Notes: generated by a model from the letters alone, not told the origin. A DNA stretch of 21,057 bases from Gracilaria caudata (GCA_030374735.1 JASCIV010000404.1:1-21057), one strand, 5' to 3'. Shown: positions 1-8,548, numbered from the stretch's first letter. Numbers and translations: made by a program.

Positions 1-674
1 GGTGGGGGTGGTGGGAAGGGGGGGCGGATGCTGCGCGGCACAAGCGGCGGATGCGTCGGCGTTCGAAATGAGGCGACACGAAATGGAAGCTGCGCGTTTT
101 GTTTGGGCGCGCGTGGCAAGCTACAGTACTGCAAAACGCAGCCAAATTGATTTGATGGTGTGCGTGCGCGCGCGCTCGGGGCGGATGCACGGAGCGGCAC
201 ACGGCCGCAAAAAGCGCAACGGCGCGGCGTCAGTCGTGCTGACGCGACGGAGGCGCGGCGCTGCCGACGCGCAACGGCAGCGACAGGGTTTGCAGCTGTT
301 TGGCGGCGACTGCTTTCGCACGCGCAGCGAAGGTAACGCTCAACAGCGCAACACTACGCGGACGACCCGGGTGCGCGCGACGAAGGGTTTTGCGGCGAAC
401 CGCCGCAGCAGCGCGTCGAGTGGACTCTCACAACACACAGCTGCTGTGTAGCACGCCGCGCGAAAGGCGGACAGTCTGTCCCTCTCCTACACAACTCGCG
501 GCCGTTTTTTGCGCGCGTGTGGTGGCCGTTGCGGCTGCGCGCGCGCGTGCGGTGAGCGCGAACAGTCGCTCGAGCTGTGAGGTGCAGTGCAACACGCGCG
601 CTGGCGGCGCTGGCGGCGCCCCGCGCACACACCGCATCATGCATGCGGATAGACAGGCGGCGCAATTCAGCGAT

Positions 675-699
675 GCGCGCATTGCGCGCATTGCGCGCA
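675..699. repeat. 9-bp tandem repeat, about 2.8 copies
   Basis: The unit GCGCGCATT occurs twice in full, followed by GCGCGCA. It lies in a region of alternating GC/CG dinucleotides and is probably a simple-sequence expansion. Confidence 0.8.
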
Positions 700-844
700 C
701 GCGCGCTACGTAGAGCGCCGCGCGTTGGCGCTGCTGTGCTGCTTGCTGATTACACGCATTGCTTGGCGGCGTGGCGGCGCTGGCAGTGCTCCTCCTTCGC
801 GCTCCAATCGCGCCGTTACGCCGCTCCTTTTTCAAAGGTGCTCG

Positions 845-876
845 CGATGATCGTGGCACCATCATCATGATCATCG
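845..876. repeat. 8-bp inverted repeat
   Basis: CGATGATC (845-852) and GATCATCG (869-876) are perfect reverse complements separated by 16 bases. I see no gene that this hairpin would serve. Confidence 0.5.
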
Positions 877-961
877 TGCGTGCCGCATTGGTGCTGTCAT
901 TTCAAAACGCGCGTCGCGCGAGAGCATGACGCTAGTAGCAGCTTGCTATCCGTGGCGTGCA

Positions 962-1021
962 GCTGCTGCCGCCTCAGCGAGACCGGCTGCCGCCGCCTCA
1001 GCGAGACCGGCTGCTGCCGCC
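962..1021. repeat. 24-bp tandem repeat, 2.5 copies
   Basis: A 24-base period built around CCTCAGCGAGACCGGCTG is repeated from 962 to 1021, with one substitution among the aligned copies (T, C and T at positions 967, 991 and 1015). It produces Ala/Ser/Pro-rich translations that could be mistaken for protein. Confidence 0.85.
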
Positions 1022-1238
1022 GTCGTCTCATGCGCCCACTCTCGATGCCCGTTGCGCGCGCACATGTCGTGTATCTACCCTTCGGTACGTGCTAAAAAAG
1101 CGCGTCAACCGTGTCCGCACGTTGCTCCGTCTTCCAAGCCACACGTCGGGCGTTGGCTCAATTTCGATACGTGCTCGTCGATACCGAAACGCCCGCTCAA
1201 CAGCCCTCCCCGACGGTCCTCCCCCGTCCACGCCTCAT

Positions 1239-1309
1239 CATTCATTCATTCATTTATGTATCAGCTACAGCGTACATACATACACCAGTTAGTACCAAAA
1301 AAAAAAAAA
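1239..1309. repeat. CATT microsatellite and A13 homopolymer
   Basis: Four CATT units lie at 1239-1254 and thirteen A residues at 1297-1309. Both lie just beyond the stop codon of the minus-strand F-box gene, probably in its 3' flank. On that strand the homopolymer reads as T13. Confidence 0.7.
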
Positions 1310-1353
1310 CACTAACCCTCCAGTTCCTGCGCTTTTGTACACGTTCCCCAAGT

Positions 1354-2004
1354 CTACACCCGCAAACTCTGAACCGCTCCAATCAAACGTTCGCCCGAGT
1401 AGTTCACTCTCTGCCGCACATCTCTGCACGGGGGAATCAACATCAACTTCTTCATGGGCAGCAGCACCAAACCCGCCCTCTCCCTCTTGATCAGATACTG
1501 CATAAAGTCCTCGTACGGCGCTTTATCCATCTCGTTCAACGGCTCCAGATAAAAGTAAGTACAGTTGGCGCTGAGAAACATGGGCAGATACATGATGTCA
1601 AACCTGCGTTTCACAATCAACACGTCCGGCACCTCCGCATACGGCCCCTTGATCAGGTGAGCAATCATGTTGAACAAAAAACGCCCTGATTTGTGCACCG
1701 GCACAACCCACCGCGGTCGGTTTTGCAGCGTGCGAAACACGTGACGCCACGCGATGGGGTTCACTGGCTCGCAACACGCCAACACTGGCCACGCCGTGCG
1801 TTCCGTGCGCAGACTGGGCGCATGTTTGAAGCAATGTTTGCGCCACAGACTGTGATGCGCCGCCATTTCGTTCCATCTTCTGCTCACCTGTCGACAGCTT
1901 TCAAGCTCTGCCGCCGTCAGGTAGCTCAAGATTTGACGCATCACGCAGTCTGGTAGACTGTCCACTGTGAACGTGCGCGGCGTGTCAATCTCCATGGCGT
2001 CCAT
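1354..2004 (-). CDS. F-box protein with C-terminal SPOC-like domain (216 aa)
   Basis: Predicted SCF ubiquitin-ligase adaptor. The F-box spans about residues 15-58 (SLPDCVMRQILSYL, then CRQVSRRWN and LWRKH), the family pattern that binds Skp1. Residues about 99-213 match the SPOC fold pattern of the plant FPA type: a GRF-x2-N-x2-AH-x-I-x-G strand, P-x-VLIVKRRF, then YEDF-x2-YLIKR-x-RAGL and a final LIPPC. In the family SPOC is a peptide-binding, often phospho-serine-reading, module. The open frame continues upstream to 2190 only from a GTG. I chose the ATG at 2004 because it has A at -3 and G at +4; a second ATG follows at 1995. The gene is divergent from the RFC gene and a clear paralogue of the gene at 11759-12865, but lacks that protein's 160-residue N-terminal extension. 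F-box call firm; SPOC call by motif only. Confidence 0.85.
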   Translation of the reverse strand: MDAMEIDTPRTFTVDSLPDCVMRQILSYLTAAELESCRQVSRRWNEMAAHHSLWRKHCFKHAPSLRTERTAWPVLACCEPVNPIAWRHVFRTLQNRPRWVVPVHKSGRFLFNMIAHLIKGPYAEVPDVLIVKRRFDIMYLPMFLSANCTYFYLEPLNEMDKAPYEDFMQYLIKRERAGLVLLPMKKLMLIPPCRDVRQRVNYSGERLIGAVQSLRV

Positions 2005-2638
2005 TTTGCTGTTCTTGGCGCAAGCTGGAGGCGTTGCGTTCGCTGGCGTGAAGGTGGCGAAGCGCAAGCACTGCGCGCACCACGACGGCACCACGTCGCA
2101 AGCGCGCTTGCACTTGAACACGACAGTGCCGTTTGCAACGCGCCACTGCAACAGCCACACGCCTCGAATGCGTCCGCGAACGGTGCGCACATCGGGGAGA
2201 GAGCTCGCCGTGTGTACAACGTCCGCTGCGCTTGCAATTGATTTGGGTCGCAGTGCCTTCCAAACCCGACAGCATTCTGCCGTCGTTTCTGTGCTTCACG
2301 CGTTGCAGCCCCAAATTATCTGTCGCTGCCGAACAGTCATTGCTGTACAGCCTCCCGTGTACGCTGCTGCTCGCCGTGTTTCCACAAATTCGTAGCAGCG
2401 CCGCGCCGCGTTGAGGCATCGCTCGTATTTTGTTTTTGGCGGGAGAGCGCCGCTTCACCGAAACGATGCGCTTGTTGTGTGCGAAGTGCAACCGCTGCAC
2501 CCGGCCTGTTCGGTTACCAATCTTCGTTGGGCACACATTGTCTACCTTGTTGTATCCAGCTCCTTGAAGCTGGCAGCTGGCGGATCGCACGTCATTTCTT
2601 GCGCATTCTCTCTCAATTGCTAAAGCGTTTTGGCAACC
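2005..2638. promoter_or_regulatory. Shared divergent promoter region of the F-box and RFC genes
   Basis: This 634-base gap separates two genes reading outward, so it must hold both promoters. A CCAAT pentamer sits at 2517-2521, about 120 bases before the RFC start. Open frames crossing the gap lack ATG starts or domain content. I see no TATA box placed convincingly for either gene. Confidence 0.5.
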
Positions 2639-3712
2639 ATGGCAGACCCACAAGTCATGGACGTTGAGCCAGTCAGGCCGGCAACCTCTGCTGCTTCAGA
2701 ACAACCGTCAAAGGCAAAATCCTCGCAATCGCTCATGTGGATAGAGAAGTATCGCCCACAAAAGCTGTCCGATTTGCTCTCCCATCAGCAGATCATTACT
2801 ACTCTGAAGACGCTCATTTCGAACAATCGACTGCCTCATCTGCTCTTTTGCGGTCCGCCAGGAACCGGCAAAACATCCACCATTCTCGCCTGCGCGAAGG
2901 AAATGTACGGACCTTCCTACAAGAACATGATTCTCGAGCTCAACGCTTCCGATGATCGCGGTATATTAGTTGTTCGTGATCAAATCAAGAGCTTTGCTTC
3001 TACGCGTCGCATGTTCTCTTCAGGCGTCAAGTTAGTTGTGTTGGACGAGGCTGATGCCATGACAAGCGCCGCCCAGATGGCTCTTCGAAGGGTGGTGGAA
3101 AAGTTTACCGCCAACACGCGCTTTTGCATCATTTGCAACTACGTCAACAAAATCATTCCTGCGTTGCAGAGTCGATGCACCAAGTTTCGTTTCGGTCCGC
3201 TTCCAAGAGACGATGTTCGAAGTCGCGTGCGTGAAATTGCGCAGAAGGAAAGTGTTCCTCTCACAGAAGATGGTTTAGAAGCTTTGCTTGAGCTTGGAAA
3301 CGGTGACATGAGGCGTATTCTCAACGTGTTGCAAAGTTCGCACATGGCGGCTTCAGCTACAGGAGGCAAGGTTACTGCTGATGCAGTGTATGCGAATACT
3401 GGCGCTCCACATCCTGCGGACATTGCGCACATTTTGGAACTTTTGATGGAACAGGATTATGGTACGTGCTGCAAGCAGTTGGATCAACTGGGAAGGGTTA
3501 AAGGTTTGGCGCTTCAAGATGTTATCACCGAGATTCTTCCACATGTCATCAACTCCGACATGAAAAGTGAGGGGAAAATGTATGTTTACGAACGACTCGC
3601 TGAAATTGAAGTACGGCTTGCTGTTGGTGCCAATGACAAGTTGAACCTTGCAGCATTAGTTGGATGTTTCAAACTTGCCCAGGCAATCTCGATGGACAAA
3701 ATGGTTTGCTGA
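2639..3712 (+). CDS. RFC5: Replication factor C small subunit (RFC5 / yeast Rfc3 type)
   Basis: AAA+ subunit of the RFC clamp loader, which opens PCNA and loads it onto primer-template junctions in the nucleus. The 357-residue protein has the RFC signature WIEKYRP at 34-40, Walker A GPPGTGKT at 72-79, Walker B LDEAD at 135-139, the sensor-1 region CNYVNKI near 166-172 and the trans-acting SRC arginine motif at 178-180. FASTR (119-123) and the SGDMRR-like GDMRR stretch fit the RFC5/Rfc3 orthologue better than RFC2 or RFC4. Length is normal for the family (human RFC5 is 340 residues). The frame opens from a TTG at 2630, but the ATG at 2639 in ACCATGG is an excellent initiation context. No intron is needed. 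It converges on SLX1, with 93 bases between stop codons. Confidence 0.96.
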   Translation: MADPQVMDVEPVRPATSAASEQPSKAKSSQSLMWIEKYRPQKLSDLLSHQQIITTLKTLISNNRLPHLLFCGPPGTGKTSTILACAKEMYGPSYKNMILELNASDDRGILVVRDQIKSFASTRRMFSSGVKLVVLDEADAMTSAAQMALRRVVEKFTANTRFCIICNYVNKIIPALQSRCTKFRFGPLPRDDVRSRVREIAQKESVPLTEDGLEALLELGNGDMRRILNVLQSSHMAASATGGKVTADAVYANTGAPHPADIAHILELLMEQDYGTCCKQLDQLGRVKGLALQDVITEILPHVINSDMKSEGKMYVYERLAEIEVRLAVGANDKLNLAALVGCFKLAQAISMDKMVC

Positions 3713-3805
3713 TGTATAGCTAACTTTGATTTTGAACATTTTGCCGCTTTGTCTTGAGTGAGCACGCTTATCTTTCTCCTGCGCTGCTCGCTTGCACACC
3801 ATTCA

Positions 3806-4648
3806 TCAATCCCACTGTTCGAGAGCTCTGCACATTCTGACTAAAACAGACCAATGCATTTGGCTCCTGCACGATGGACATGTCACACAGTCGGGGAGCA
3901 GTCTGCTACCTGATTCAGAAGAGCACTTGGCCATGCAAGACAAATGGCTCATTGCCCCACAGGCGGCACAAAAAGTTCGAGCCCTACCCGAGGTTTGGTT
4001 CGAACAGACTGTACATGGACCATGATTTGGAATGATGTTTACATTCCGCCGATAGTTATATGGTCCGCCTCGAAGCTCTGCAGGGGTTCCAAACTCTACT
4101 TGTTTGTGCGCTGGAAACTTTATCGTATCGATTTTCCATTTGGTCCAGTTTTCTCTGTTGGCTGTGATCGTCGGAGTAAGTGGGCAATGTGACCACGGTG
4201 GAACGCTGAGTAGCGCGGCAAGGCTTTGTAAACATCCACTAGGTGTATTTCTGCCCTTCTCGGGTGCGGGCAACGCATCTGGCCGGTGCTTTTGCCATTT
4301 CAAAGGAATACACTTTTCTGGGTTTTGCCATGCCCATTCGAACTGCAAGGCTTGCGTCTTTGAGGCGAACCCATGCACTGCGGCTACCATCTCCCATGGT
4401 CTATGTCTCGATGTGCGACGTGCGCCTGCTACACCTTCACCATTATGCTGGCGTATTCGACGACTTGGGTCCACTGTAAATCCAATGTATGTGCGATTCT
4501 TTGAGCCGCGTTTTGGTGAGAGAGATACAAGAAGGTAACAGGCTAGCAGTCGGGGAGGGCCGACTTGCGTGGGTAATTGATCTTGAGATGCCAAACAAGA
4601 AGCCATAGAATCTTCATTGATGTTTTCCCGAAGACGGTTGTCATCCAT
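3806..4648 (-). CDS. SLX1: SLX1 structure-specific endonuclease catalytic subunit
   Basis: Catalytic half of the SLX1-SLX4 nuclease, which cuts branched DNA such as Holliday junctions and flaps during recombination and fork repair. The 280-residue protein starts with a GIY-YIG nuclease domain (about 36-115): CYLL at 37-40, TYIGFT at 53-58, the RRIRQHNG arginine segment at 63-70 and a Glu in FEWAWQ at about 104 that fits the metal-binding catalytic residue. The C terminus carries the SLX1-type RING-like zinc finger: C212, C215, C227, C230, H235, C238, C257 and C260. The open frame extends upstream from a TTG at 4714. The ATG at 4648 (A at -3, G at +4) is preferred over a weaker one at 4606. 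SLX4 is not in this window, as expected, since it is rarely linked. Confidence 0.93.
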   Translation of the reverse strand: MDDNRLRENINEDSMASCLASQDQLPTQVGPPRLLACYLLVSLSPKRGSKNRTYIGFTVDPSRRIRQHNGEGVAGARRTSRHRPWEMVAAVHGFASKTQALQFEWAWQNPEKCIPLKWQKHRPDALPAPEKGRNTPSGCLQSLAALLSVPPWSHCPLTPTITANRENWTKWKIDTIKFPAHKQVEFGTPAELRGGPYNYRRNVNIIPNHGPCTVCSNQTSGRARTFCAACGAMSHLSCMAKCSSESGSRLLPDCVTCPSCRSQMHWSVLVRMCRALEQWD

Positions 4649-5175
4649 ACTTGCTTCGGCGATGAGATGGATGTAGGCACAAAATTGATTGTCCTCATAC
4701 ACGGAAATGTACAAAATTTGACTCCGTGAAGTCCCCGTATCAAGTTTTGGGAGCGTTAAGTTCAGAGTTGTAGTATGAAGCTATATGTGTTGGGAGGAGA
4801 ACTCCTCAAACGGATTTGTCTCCGAGGTCTTCTGTCGATAAAATATAGATTTGGCACGGCAGATAGCGAACATACGCTTCTTCGACCATGCGATGTAAAG
4901 ATGATATCGAACCCAGTCTACATTTACAAGCAACACCCATGGAAACTTTCAAAGGGTGATGGATACCAATCTGAACTTCAAAAGGTATAGGAATACAAAG
5001 GGTGCATGCGTCACTTGAATTTAAATTTTTGCTCTTTTTGCCGAACAGTTCGGCGTGCGGACGGACTGCTTCAGGTCATCGTAGAGATCTTCCGAAGGTG
5101 GACTACAAGGGTGCAGGCTTTGAACTCAAAAAGCAGCGGTCGTTGGAATAAGAAATCTGGTGTGGCTTCAGGAAA
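4649..5175. other. Intergenic region between SLX1 and a small membrane protein gene
   Basis: This should hold the divergent promoters of SLX1 and the gene at 5176. An ATG at 4775 opens a 71-codon frame without recognisable features. A pyrimidine-rich tract ending in ACAG at 5048 looks like a 3' splice site, but I found no donor that would join the ATG at 4775 to a sensible downstream frame. A stop codon (TAA, about 5153) blocks in-frame extension of the gene at 5176. Confidence 0.4.
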
Positions 5176-5583
5176 ATGGCATATCTCTATGAAACTGCTA
5201 CTTGGCGGGCTATTGTTAGAGCAACCCGCGATCCAAAAATTCTCCTGGTTTTCTCGGCGGCGACTGTCGCTGGTGGCTACTTGATTGCCAAAGGTTCGCA
5301 GGTAGCCACAGATGTCGCTTCGGAGCATACAAAAGAAGAGATGGAACAGCATCTAAAGAAAAACTGGGAAGCAGCGAGATACGCGAGCCATAGTAAGAAT
5401 GCCCTTGCTGTCCTGTTTGACAACGTACGGAAGGAAAGCGAGACTGACGTCAACGAGAAACACAAAAAATACCCTGTAAAGCTCCCAGGTGTTATGTGGC
5501 ACCCCAAAGTAGCTGAACGGGAAAGACATAAAGCTGAAGCACAGAAGCAAGAAACCAACTCAAACGTTAAGAAAGAGAACTAG
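5176..5583 (+). CDS. Unrecognised small protein with one predicted membrane segment (135 aa)
   Basis: I do not recognise this gene. The ATG at 5176 is well placed (A at -3, G at +4) and follows an in-frame stop. Residues 21-38 (ILLVFSAATVAGGYLIA) form one hydrophobic segment, preceded by a short basic N terminus with three Arg and one Lys. A charged, helix-prone stretch with Glu, Lys and Asp follows. Near the C terminus is VKLPGVMWHPKVAERE (101-116), which looks like a conserved motif rather than filler, and the tail is Lys/Glu/Gln-rich. A basic start plus a single membrane span would suit a mitochondrial or other organelle membrane protein, but that is inference. It converges on a second small single-span protein gene at 5916-6344. 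Confidence 0.6.
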   Translation: MAYLYETATWRAIVRATRDPKILLVFSAATVAGGYLIAKGSQVATDVASEHTKEEMEQHLKKNWEAARYASHSKNALAVLFDNVRKESETDVNEKHKKYPVKLPGVMWHPKVAERERHKAEAQKQETNSNVKKEN

Positions 5584-5915
5584 AGATCGATCCGAAAAGC
5601 GGGCGCTTCTTCGCGCACGATCCCGCAAATGCAAAAGGGCCATGTTTAAATAGATCGGTGGAACACGGACGCCCCTTTATACAAGAGGTGTGTGTTCGAG
5701 GTTTGTCGATGAAGCTGTTTACAAGACTGAATATCCATTCAAAGAGTCAACCCACTTCGGTGTACCCACTTCGGTGCACCCACTTCGGTGTTTGTAATCT
5801 ACGCTCTGCTTCTTCTGCTTTGCATAGTCTAGCAGTTGGAAACATCAGCAAGCCATGAAGGTTGCCAAGTACGGCCCGAATGTCTTGTGACAGCAAAAGA
5901 AACGAGTGCGGCTTT
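5584..5915. other. Spacer between two convergent small genes
   Basis: This 332-base stretch holds the 3' ends of two convergent genes. Its one clear structure is the 14-bp tandem repeat at 5751-5792. Open frames crossing it lack domains. Confidence 0.5.
5751..5792. repeat. 14-bp tandem repeat, 3 copies
   Basis: Three adjacent units share CCCACTTCGGTG and differ only in the last two bases (TA, CA, TT). They lie between two convergent genes, so they are probably in a 3' untranslated or terminator region. Confidence 0.9.
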
Positions 5916-6344
5916 TCAGATAATTCTTGGTTTCTGCTTCGTTTCTTCCTCTTGCACCTGAGGCTCATTTAATAAACTCTTTATCCAGTTCTGCAACCCT
6001 TGTTCCCCGTTTCTTCTCGCCGCTTGCACACCTTGGTGCGCGTTGGTCAACAACTTTTGCTGAGTGAGATCAAGATTTTTCAAGGCGACGTCTCTTTCTT
6101 CTTCCAGTTGCTCTACTCTCAATTCCAGCTTTTCGCGTTTCTCCTCATACGAGTACTTGTTCTTGACGGCTGTTGCGGCCACAGTTGTGGCAAGTGCAAC
6201 AACGATCAGGTCCGTATACTTGCGAAGACCCCTTGATCTCTTTTGACGCTGAGAAACACGCTTTGCGGCTTCTGCTACAATGCGTGATGCTTCGGGGGAC
6301 GCCATTGCTTGTGTAGCCCGAAACACTTGTGACGTAAACCGCAT
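5916..6344 (-). CDS. Unrecognised protein with one membrane segment and a coiled coil (142 aa)
   Basis: I do not recognise this gene. From the ATG at 6344 the N-terminal 43 residues are rich in Arg, Lys, Ala and Ser with almost no acid, which would fit an organelle presequence. A hydrophobic segment at 44-60 (DLIVVALATTVAATAVK) follows. Residues about 62-110 (EEKREKLELRVEQLEEERD and on) are a strongly charged heptad-like coiled coil, and the tail is polar. An ATG at 6305 (G at -3, G at +4) is a real alternative that would shorten the protein by 13 residues; the open frame upstream of 6344 begins only at TTG. A coiled coil after a membrane span suggests a tether or scaffold in an organelle membrane. 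This is inference from composition only. Confidence 0.6.
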   Translation of the reverse strand: MRFTSQVFRATQAMASPEASRIVAEAAKRVSQRQKRSRGLRKYTDLIVVALATTVAATAVKNKYSYEEKREKLELRVEQLEEERDVALKNLDLTQQKLLTNAHQGVQAARRNGEQGLQNWIKSLLNEPQVQEEETKQKPRII

Positions 6345-6670
6345 AGCGCAGACTAAAAGGATACCCAGTACGCGAGATCTGAGCCGAAGCAATTGATATT
6401 CTGCATAAAAGGGATTCGACTTGGCTGCAAACTTGGAATAAGCGCGCGTCCAATATTTTGCAGAGCAATTTATATCGACGAAACTTTTGAAACCTGGCTT
6501 CTTGAAAAAGAAGCGTTGATCCCATGCACGTTCTACCCCGAAGAGCCCTTATCTTTGTTCATTCGTTCAAGGAGTTCAGCTTTTTTATCCCCCCTCGAGT
6601 GAAGTTGTTGTCAGACTTATCATCGCACCTACCACGCTATAAGTTCTGAAATAACAGGCAGGCATTCACA
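6345..6670. promoter_or_regulatory. Divergent promoter region of the coiled-coil gene and RPB3
   Basis: This 326-base gap lies between two outward-reading genes. It is AT-richer than the rest of the window and contains short T runs near 6577-6591. I cannot point to a specific element. Confidence 0.4.
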
Positions 6671-7597
6671 ATGCCATTCGGAAGGCAGCCCAACCTGGAG
6701 GTGAAGGAGCACAGTCGTTTTCACATGAACTTCTCCCTGTCGAAAACAGATGTTTCCATGGCAAATGCGATTAGAAGAACCATGATTTCTGAAGTACCAA
6801 CCATTGCTATCGATCTGGTAACTGTGAAGATAAACACCAGCGCCCTCCATGATGAGTATATCGCTCATCGCCTTGCTCTGATCCCATTATATTCCGAAAA
6901 CGTGAATCGCTTTGCTTATAGTTTTGACTGCGAGGAATGTGACGATTACTGCTCGAATTGCTCTGTTACATTCACACTAAATGTGGAAGTTAATACTGGC
7001 GGAGAAGCCCGCAGTGTCACCAGCAAGGATTTAACGTGCTCCAATAGAGAAACCGAAGATTGGTGCCATGAAGTAAAACCTATACATGACTCTGGTGATG
7101 AAACGGACTCAGGGAATGGTATTCTAATCGCACGTCTTTCTGAGTGTCAAAAACTTGACCTCACCTGCATAGCGAGAAAAGGTATTGGAAAAGATCATGC
7201 AAAGTGGTCTCCAATGTGTACGGTATCTTACAGAATATTACCACCCGCCGTGGAATTGATATTGGACAAACTGAACTCTATGCTTGACATTGATGCCAAA
7301 ACCGATTTGGCAAGGTACTCTCAAGGGCTACTGAGAGTTTCTAATGCCATTCTCCAATATGAAGAGCCGTTCCTAAAAGGGAGAATAGGAATCACTCCAG
7401 ATACCACTCGAAGAGCTGGAGAATTAATAACTGAAGCAGGTGGGAAGCCGAGTGAAGTAGTCCGCTATAACTCGAATCCCGAGCGCTTTGATTTTACTGC
7501 CGAAACTACCGGGTCCATGACGCCAATCTCTGCTCTTTTGATGGCACTGGATATTCTAAAGAAGCGCGTGGATAATGTCATGGCCCATATTCATTAA
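6671..7597 (+). CDS. RPB3: DNA-directed RNA polymerase II subunit RPB3
   Basis: Assembly-platform subunit of nuclear RNA polymerase II, the counterpart of one bacterial alpha subunit. It pairs with RPB11. The 308-residue protein shows the alpha-like signature ANAIRRTMISEVPTIAID at about 31-48, EYIAHRLALIPL at 62-73, and the RPB3 zinc loop with C87, C90, C94 and C97 followed by SVTFTLNVEV. The C-terminal dimerisation helix region (ALLMALDILKKRVDNVM) is intact. Human RPB3 is 275 residues, so this one is slightly long. An insertion (GDETDSGNG) sits in the region after the zinc loop. The RPB3 zinc loop distinguishes it from RPAC1, the Pol I/III paralogue. The ATG at 6671 (ACAATGC) is the first in frame. 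No intron is needed. Confidence 0.96.
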   Translation: MPFGRQPNLEVKEHSRFHMNFSLSKTDVSMANAIRRTMISEVPTIAIDLVTVKINTSALHDEYIAHRLALIPLYSENVNRFAYSFDCEECDDYCSNCSVTFTLNVEVNTGGEARSVTSKDLTCSNRETEDWCHEVKPIHDSGDETDSGNGILIARLSECQKLDLTCIARKGIGKDHAKWSPMCTVSYRILPPAVELILDKLNSMLDIDAKTDLARYSQGLLRVSNAILQYEEPFLKGRIGITPDTTRRAGELITEAGGKPSEVVRYNSNPERFDFTAETTGSMTPISALLMALDILKKRVDNVMAHIH

Positions 7598-7633
7598 CTG
7601 AACGTACTGAACATCTTTCTCATTCGCTGAGAC

Positions 7634-7656
7634 CATCGGGCATTCATCGCCCGATG
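7634..7656. terminator. Hairpin 37 bases after RPB3
   Basis: CATCGGGC (7634-7641) and GCCCGATG (7649-7656) form a perfect 8-bp stem with a 7-base loop, followed by a T5 run at 7660-7664. It looks like a bacterial intrinsic terminator, but in a eukaryotic nuclear gene it is more likely a 3' UTR stem-loop. Confidence 0.4.
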
Positions 7657-7801
7657 AGGTTTTTGAATGAGCTCACTTATTGAAAAGATGACAAGCATAT
7701 CTTGACTTATGCGCTGTCTCAGACAAAGTATGCATTCCCACACCAAGGAGCGGGAGAGTGAGAAGTATTCAATGCTCGAAAACACGGTCTGGCCAAGTTC
7801 A

Positions 7802-8548
7802 TTATTTACATGTACCCTGCCCTTCGACTAAAGTACGGAATAAAGACAAACTGCGCGTAACTGTTTCTATACCCGACTCCGCTTCCACCCAACGAAGTTT
7901 TCCAAGGCAGTATGTCTTGTTTCCATTTAGACCTTTCGAGTCCAGGAAAGGCGCTAGAATGAGTTGGGATTATTGTGAATCAAATGTACGAAATCAGACT
8001 GTTCATAAAGAGGCGATGATTGCGTAGCGATGCGTGAATCATGTCATTCTAGTATATCGGAAGCCATGCTAAGTAACAACAAAGAGAACTGTCAGAGGAA
8101 AACCAGTCAGTACAAGTGAACAAAGCAAACGAAGAAAACTTGAAGACATATACACTAGGTATGGTTTCACCCGTGCCGGCATAACGAAACTAAGCCGTTC
8201 CGACCAGATCATAGAATATACCGTGTTGAAGGTTGATCTACAGTCTTCCGCAAGGGATTCTGGCGCCATTGATTTGACGTTCCCGCAGACGTGTAGGATA
8301 GCAGAACGGCGAGGGAACAAAAGCGTCAACGCTTGCGCGGAGCATTTGCACACAACAGCCGCTGTGACCCAGACTGATGTTTCTCGGAAGAAGAGGGAAA
8401 TGGCCGACTTACATTTTTGTTGTAGACTTACGCTGAGAGCAAGGATGAGAGCGTCGACGTCGCCGCCTGGGAGAGCTTGGGTTCGACAACGAAGTTCTTT
8501 AAATACGGCAGTAGTGGGCGATAGGTCGACGGCGGTAGCGCGCACCAT
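7802..8548 (-). CDS. Weak candidate split gene, possibly two exons
   Basis: This is a low-confidence model. An ATG at 8548 has a strong context (AGAACAATGG) and opens a 39-codon frame to a canonical GTAAGT at 8431; a second GTAAGT lies at 8412. Using the second donor (phase 1) and an acceptor ending CTAG at 7954 would join 8548-8413 to 7953-7802 and give about a 95-residue protein. Its C-terminal part contains TYCLGKLRWVEAESGIETV, which looks protein-like, and it ends at a TAA at 7802-7804. Against it: the frame stays open through the supposed intron to 8069, I recognise no family, and the other genes here appear intronless. A one-exon gene, a different splice pattern or no gene at all are all possible. 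Confidence 0.22.

Larger units (their letters stand above)
1..1353. other. GC-rich intergenic region without a supported gene
   Basis: No open frame here looks like a protein. The translations are Arg/Ala/Cys-rich low-complexity strings that follow base composition, and none shows a recognisable domain. The stretch is rich in alternating GC and CG. It holds a 9-bp tandem repeat (675-699), an inverted repeat around 845-876, a 24-bp tandem repeat (962-1021), four CATT units (1239-1254) and a run of 13 A (1297-1309). The right end probably contains the 3' flank of the minus-strand F-box gene that stops at 1354. Confidence 0.6.

Noticed and set aside
926..1315. Plus-strand frame with Ala/Ser-rich repeats at the left end
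   Set aside because: The repeats follow from the 24-bp DNA tandem repeat and the frame ends in the A13 run; there is no domain and no good start context.
2005..2190. N-terminal extension of the first F-box protein
   Set aside because: It can begin only at GTG, has no paralogue counterpart, and an ATG in good context lies at 2004.
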